Origin: Auxenochlorella pyrenoidosa
Lineage: Eukaryota > Chlorophyta > Trebouxiophyceae > Chlorellales > Chlorellaceae
Length of the DNA stretch: 11,220 nucleotides
Direction: 5' to 3'
Assembly: GCA_001430745.1 (NCBI GenBank)
Contig: KQ481938.1
Span: 1,205,803 to 1,217,022, forward strand
Made by a program: the position numbers and the translations under genes. Shown one piece after another: positions 6,779 through 11,220 of this stretch. The first letter of the stretch is position 1. Every line of letters begins with the position of its first letter. The notes below the pieces were generated by a model that saw nothing but the letters and a program-made list of their open reading frames with translations, searched no databases and was not told the DNA's origin.

Positions 6779-9700
6779 TCAGCGGTACACAGGGCTGCGG
6801 CTGCGCTCGCGGCCGCCGCGCTCACGGTCGCCCTCCCCATACCTCGTCTGCATGGATGGGCGGGCAGCAATGATGCTGAGGTGCTGCCTGGCAAAGCGTG
6901 ACGAGGTGGCAGCCTGGCAGGCGCAGGGCAGCACCGCAGCAGCCCGGTGCCCTTACAGCCGGCCTGGGCACATGCTACTCGTCTGCAGCTCCCTGCCGCG
7001 TATCCACTCCCCACCCACAGGCATCCCCAGGAGGTCCACTGCAGGCGGGAAATCGCAAGCATGTGCTCCCCCAGCAACCCCTCTGTCGCACACCTGCAGG
7101 CGGTCGAGGGCGGCGCGCTCCCGCGCCTCGCGGTCGGCAGCAGCCGTGCCCTTGCGCGGCCGGCCAAACTCGTCATACCTGCGAGGAAGCCATGCGCAGA
7201 AGGGGCAGCACACCGTCAGCAAGGGCCAGGACTGACACGGTGCCAGAGGGAGAGCTAGGAGCTGAACAGAACCGAGGCGGCTGGCAGGGCGCGCCGCATG
7301 TGCGCTCTGACAAGCGCGCCCGGGCTGCTGCAAAGCTTGTGGGGGGGCAGGTCACAAGCAACAGATGGACAGCCAGGGACCATGGACTCACTCCTCGCGC
7401 TCCTCGCGCTCGCGGCGCCGCTGGCGCGCCGCCTCGGCCTCCTCATCGTCCCGCTCCTTGAAGCCGCCGGCTGCAGGCAGGCAGGGAGGCACGCGCAGAG
7501 CAGGCCGTGTGAGTGCAGGTCGCCCTGGGCAGCACTGTCCAGCTAGCAGCGGCGAGAGCGTGCAGGGCAAGCCAGGGGAGTGCTCAACGTCAGGGGAGGC
7601 CACACACGGCAAGCACAAGCAGGCAGCCAGAGCGCCGGGGCCGCCCCTGCCCACCTGCGCCCTCGCGGTTGGTGTCAACAGTGCCCGGCTTGGGCGTGTT
7701 GCACTGGTTGCACTGGTTGCGCCGCGCCCAGTTGACGTTGCCGCAGCCGGTGCAGGTCCAGTCGCCAGGGGCAAACTTGCCTGCAGCGGAGGGGGGCGCC
7801 GCGAGGCAGGGACCAGGAGCGAGTGAGAGGGGCCACGTGCACAGTAGGCAGGATGAGGCAGCAAGTGCTGCAGGTCAGCTACCGAGCATGCTGTCCTGCA
7901 AGGCATGCACACGGCAGGGGTGTGCTGGCGGGGCTCACCGGGGGGCCCCTGGGGTGCAGCCCGGACAGGCTCGCGCGCCGGCGGCGCGTCGTAGCCGCCA
8001 GAAGCGGGGGCGCCGTCGTACCCGCCATACCCGCCAGCGGCAGCCGGGGCGCTGCCGCCAACAGGCTTGCCACGGCCGCAGCGGTTGCAGCGGTCGCGCC
8101 AGCCAAAGCTGCAGGGGGTCAGGACAGGCATCGGCGGCAACTGGTAAGGTTCGAGCTAAAGCAATCTTTCATGCTGTCTGGAGGCTGCGCAACCAGCGAG
8201 CAGACGGCGGCAGCGGGCAGGGCCCAGGCCAGGTGGCTGCTCACTTGTTGTTGCCGCACTCGCAGTCCCAGTCGCCCTCGCGGCGGCCGCCACGCGGCGC
8301 GCCACCACCGCCGCCACCAGACCCATAGTCGCCACCGCCGCCGTAGCCGCCACCACCACCGCCGCCACCGTAGCCGCCGCCGCCACCACCGCCGCCAGCG
8401 CCCTCGGGCTTGGGCGTGCCGCAGCGGTTGCAGGCGTTGCGGAATGCGAAGCAGTTGTTGCCGCAGTTGGGGCAGGGCCAGTCACCTGGAGGGCAGGCAC
8501 AGGGGTAGGGATGTGGGCGTGAAGGTGAGCATCGACAGTGTCTTGCCCACGGCGGAGCATGGAAACAAGAGCGCGTGCCGCACGGCCCCAGCTGCCCCCG
8601 GCCTGTTGCTGGACCAAGGTTGTTGACGGAGGTCCAAGGAGCGGATCTGACCCAGTTCCCCAGAGGAGGCCAGTCCCAGCTCGTGTGGGGAGCTCCCGCC
8701 CTCAGAAGCCCTCAGAATGTGTGGGAACCCTCAGGTGCCCTCGGCAGCGCTCCCCTGGCACGATCCCCATGGCCAGGGGAGAGCTTGAATAACGGAGAGC
8801 GGCCCAGGCCCTCTGAAGGAGGGGCCCGCCCCATGGGCCCCGTCCTGCTTGGCCCTGTGAGCCTGCCCTGAGCAGAGGCTGGCGTGGTGTGGCGGGATGG
8901 GGGGTGAGGTGCGGGATTGTCGACCTTGGAAGCCCTCACCTTCCTTCCCCCCCACGGCCGCCTTGTCTGTGGGCTCCCCCTCCCCCACAAGGGTCTCTGT
9001 GATCGTCTCTGCAGTGTACTCCCCCTTCTCAGTCCCACACTTCTTGCACTGCTCGCGCCACTGGAAGCTGCGGAGCGAGGGGGAGGGAGGGGCCACACCG
9101 CGCCCGGGCAAGCGCCCGATGCAGAAGCCGTCAGCAGGGGGACCAGGCAGAGCGCGAGGCAAGAAGCAGGCAAGCCGGGCTGCAGGCGTCGGCGAGGGCC
9201 AGCACTCACTGCAGGCGGTACCAAGGGCTGTGCAGGGAGCATGCCGACAACCCAGCGGGGCCCCCATTTCGGCAGCTCCACCCCCTTGCATCTCAGCCCC
9301 CCAGCACGCGCTCACTTGACGTTGTTGCACATGTTGCAGCGCCAGTCGCCCGGGCGCGCCATCTGGCCGGGCTGCAGGCCCGAGCCGGGCACGCGCTCCA
9401 CCGGACGCTGCTGTTGGCCCTGGGTGCCATCGCCCACATACTCCAGGCCCAGCTCCACAGCGTTCTCGGGCTTGTTGGTGCCGCACTTGTGGCAGGCGTC
9501 GCGGAAGTGGAAGCTGCAGGGGGGCGAGGCAGGGGAGCGGCGCAGCTCAGGGCCGGGCTTGCACAGAAAGGAGAGGGTGGGGTGGCCAGCAAGGCCGCCA
9601 GCAGGGAGTGGGCTCTCCAAAGCTGCTGACACAAAAGCAGGTTTCGGCCTGGAAAACAGGCTGGGTGGACAGGATGAGCGCCTGAAGGCAGGCCGGCAGG

Positions 9701-11220
9701 CGCGCAGCCCGGCTGCTGCCAGGCCCAGCGAGCGCGCCTCCAGGCCCAGCGCGCTCACTTGACGTTGTAGCAGGCGGGGCAGCGCCAGTCGCCCGGCTTC
9801 AGCTGCATGTTGCGCTGCATGCCAGGGTCGGCGCTGGTGTAGCCGCCGCCGTAGCCGCCGCCATAGCCGTAAGGGTCGGCGTAGCCGCCGCCGTAGCCGC
9901 CGCCGCCGCCGGCACCGTAGCCGGTGGAGGCCTGCATGGAGGCGATGACCTCAGCGGGGATCTCCTGCCCGCCGTCGGCCTTGGCGATGCCGCACTTGTG
10001 GCACTGCTCGCGCCAGTGGAAGCTGCGGGCGGGGGAGGGTAGGGAGGGAAGGAGAGGGGTTGGCGCTCCGTCGGCCGGGCGCAAGGAGCGTGTCTTTGGC
10101 ATGGCCAGCAGGCAGGCAGCTCCCGCGCGCGTGGGGCGGAGGTCCTCTCCCTGGCGCGCGCCGTCCTGTGCACAGCAGCCAGCAAAATTGCGCGCTGAAC
10201 CACCCGCTGCGAGCCCGGGCCGCTGGGAGCCCGGGCAGCACCGGCGGCGCGCTCACTTGATGTTGCCACAGGAGCCGCACTTCCAGTCGCCCTGCTTGAC
10301 GGTCTGGCCCGGCTGCAGGCCAAAGTCGGCGGCGGCGGAGCCGGGGGCGGGGGCGCCCACCGCCTGGATGTCCTCCGGCTTGCCCTTGCCGCAGTTGTTG
10401 CACTGCTCGCGCCACTGGAAGTTGAGGTTGGAGCAGGAGGGGCAGACCCAGTCGCCTGCGGGGAGAGGGGGGGGGAAGGCGCGGTGAGGGAGTCAAGCCG
10501 GGAGGCGCATATGGCGGGGCCCTGCGCTAAATGCGGCATGCACGCGCTGTGGCAATACCTCCCCAGCGGCTGCGCTACGGAAACCAGGGGAAGGATGGGA
10601 CTGCTGACAGTCATGCACTGATACCCAGCATGGGGACCCGTGCCGGGAGCCAAACAGCCTGCGAGTCGCACCCGGCTTGGCGGGCACGTTCTGGCGCGGG
10701 CCGCCGCGGCCGCCGCCGGGAGGGCCCATGTCCTCGGGCTTTGGGATGCCACACTGGTTGCACTGCGTGCGCCAGCCAAAGCTGCAGGGGCCAGGCAGGG
10801 ACAGGCAGGCAGGTGCGCCATCAGGGGACCAGCCACGAAAGGAGGAGGCACGAGCAAGCGGGCAGCTGAAGGTCAGGACACCCACCTTCGTCACAGCAGG
10901 CCGATGCTATGAGCTGCCCACCGGGTGCAGCTGGCACTGCGGCAGCAGCACATGCAGGTTCCACTGCAGGCCGCCGCCGCAGCAATGCCACAGAGCTGCC
11001 CCCATGCTCACTTGAGGTTCCCGCAGCTCTTGCAGTTCCAGTCGCCCGGCTTGGTCTGCACGTTGGGCTGCCCGCGGGGCCCGCCAGGAGCACCATAAGG
11101 GCCCGGGGGCCCGCCGTAGGGGCCGCCGTACGCGCCGGGGGGCGCGCCATAGGGCCCCGGAGGAGGGGCGCCATAGTAGCCAGCGCCCGGAGGAGCGCCG
11201 TAGGGGGGCGGCGCCCAGCC
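6779..11220 (-). CDS. Protein with eight RanBP2-type zinc fingers, low-complexity linkers and charged C-terminus; 5' end outside the window
   Basis: Probable nuclear single-strand RNA-binding protein (splicing or RNA processing), inferred from family. Exons: 11220-11012, 10781-10672, 10455-10257, 10022-9759, 9513-9316, 9067-8940, 8485-8245, 8108-7939, 7780-7655, 7470-7392, 7178-7094, 6847-6779; 1878 nt, 625 visible residues plus TGA, all phases consistent, all GT-AG. Fingers start at residues 60, 108, 163, 251, 317, 371, 441 and 513, mostly Asp-Trp-x-Cys-x2-Cys-x3-Asn-x6-Cys-x2-Cys. Fingers 1, 2, 3, 5 and 7 have Phe-x-Trp-Arg as in FUS/EWS/TAF15; finger 8 has Asn-Trp-Ala-Arg-Arg as in ZRANB2. 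Finger 6 has Cys in place of the conserved Asn; finger 7 has Cys-x1-Cys. A Tyr-Gly-Pro repeat region precedes finger 1. After finger 8 come a Glu/Arg-rich helix (about 552-576), YDEFGRPRK and a RERSRSP tail. The 454-base intron 8939..8486 shows no hidden finger. Confidence 0.93.
8299..8402 (-). repeat. GGC/GGT codon repeat: Gly-Tyr linker between fingers 6 and 7
   Basis: A run of GGC/GGT codons broken by TAC and TAT encodes a Gly-rich linker with Tyr at intervals (about residues 399-432 of the visible zinc-finger protein). It stays in frame. It resembles low-complexity linkers of RNA-binding proteins. Confidence 0.85.
8486..8939 (-). other. Longest intron of the zinc-finger gene, between the exons ending finger 5 and starting finger 6
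   Basis: GT donor at 8939-8938 and CCAG acceptor at 8487-8486. The 454 bases were read for a skipped finger exon (Asp-Trp-x-Cys or Phe-x-x-Arg) and none was seen. A short near-repeat (ccctcagaa twice near 8699-8717) is the only visible structure. Confidence 0.75.
9838..9921 (-). repeat. GGC/TAC codon repeat: Gly-Tyr linker between fingers 3 and 4
   Basis: In-frame repeats of (GGC)n-TAC encode a Gly-Gly-Gly-Tyr type linker with an Ala-Asp-Pro break (about residues 207-234 of the visible protein). The DNA repeat is prone to length change. Confidence 0.85.
11079..11220 (-). repeat. Tyr-Gly-Ala/Gly-Pro-Pro repeats ahead of finger 1
   Basis: About seven units of the type TyrGlyAlaProPro or TyrGlyGlyProPro are encoded up to the window edge, without any ATG. 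The composition (Tyr, Gly, Pro, Ala) is prion-like low complexity, as seen N-terminal to RNA-binding domains in FET-type proteins. How far it extends is unknown. Confidence 0.85.

Noticed and set aside
7513..8328. Plus-strand open frame of 271 codons
   Set aside because: Antisense shadow of the Gly-rich and finger exons; its Arg/Ser/Ala richness follows from the GC-rich complement.
8299..8402. Regular CCGCC repeats as a possible CRISPR or satellite array
   Set aside because: The period is 3, in frame with the Gly-Tyr linker of the zinc-finger protein; there are no spacers.
8917..9762. Plus-strand open frame of 281 codons
   Set aside because: Antisense across zinc-finger gene exons and introns; low-complexity composition and no family match.
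9799..10857. Minus-strand open frame of 352 codons
   Set aside because: A different frame from the zinc-finger exons; it reads through introns and turns the finger code into Ala/Ser/Thr-rich sequence.

Overview
The window looks like nuclear DNA from a green alga. The best guess is a GC-rich, intron-dense trebouxiophyte such as a Chlorella relative; this is inferred from style, not from a marker gene. The support is very high GC in exons and introns, genes cut into 9 to 12 small exons by introns of about 110 to 450 bases with GT(or GC)...GCAG borders, and a TGTAA motif of the chlorophyte poly(A) type after one gene. I saw no bacterial operon, tRNA, rRNA, CRISPR array or transposon.

Three protein genes lie head to tail, all on the minus strand. 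From the right: (1) 11220..6779, the last 12 visible exons (625 residues) of a protein with eight RanBP2-type zinc fingers. It has a Tyr/Gly/Pro-rich low-complexity region at the visible N-terminal end, Gly-rich linkers, a charged Glu/Arg helix and a short Arg/Ser tail. The start lies beyond the window. (2) 5989..3065, a complete 10-exon gene for a 468-residue amino acid transporter of the AAAP family, nearest in look to vacuolar AVT1/VIAAT-type carriers. The ten exons add up to an intact frame. (3) 2452..1, the first nine exons (about 246 residues, nucleotide-binding domain) of a cytosolic HSP70. The rest lies beyond base 1.

The gap 3064..2453 carries the HSP70 promoter, with a clear TATA box at 2731..2726 and a degenerate heat-shock-element-like array about 60 bases further upstream. 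The gap 6778..5990 holds the 3' UTR of the zinc-finger gene and the 5' leader of the transporter.

The genes do not form one pathway: one is a chaperone, one a membrane carrier and one a probable RNA-binding protein. The points most worth a second look are the zinc-finger protein (FET-like fingers plus one ZRANB2-like finger, two fingers with altered key positions, a repeated intron phase pattern), the GC-AG introns of HSP70, and two single-base insertions that break the frame of the last visible HSP70 exon. I found no convincing undescribed biological system.
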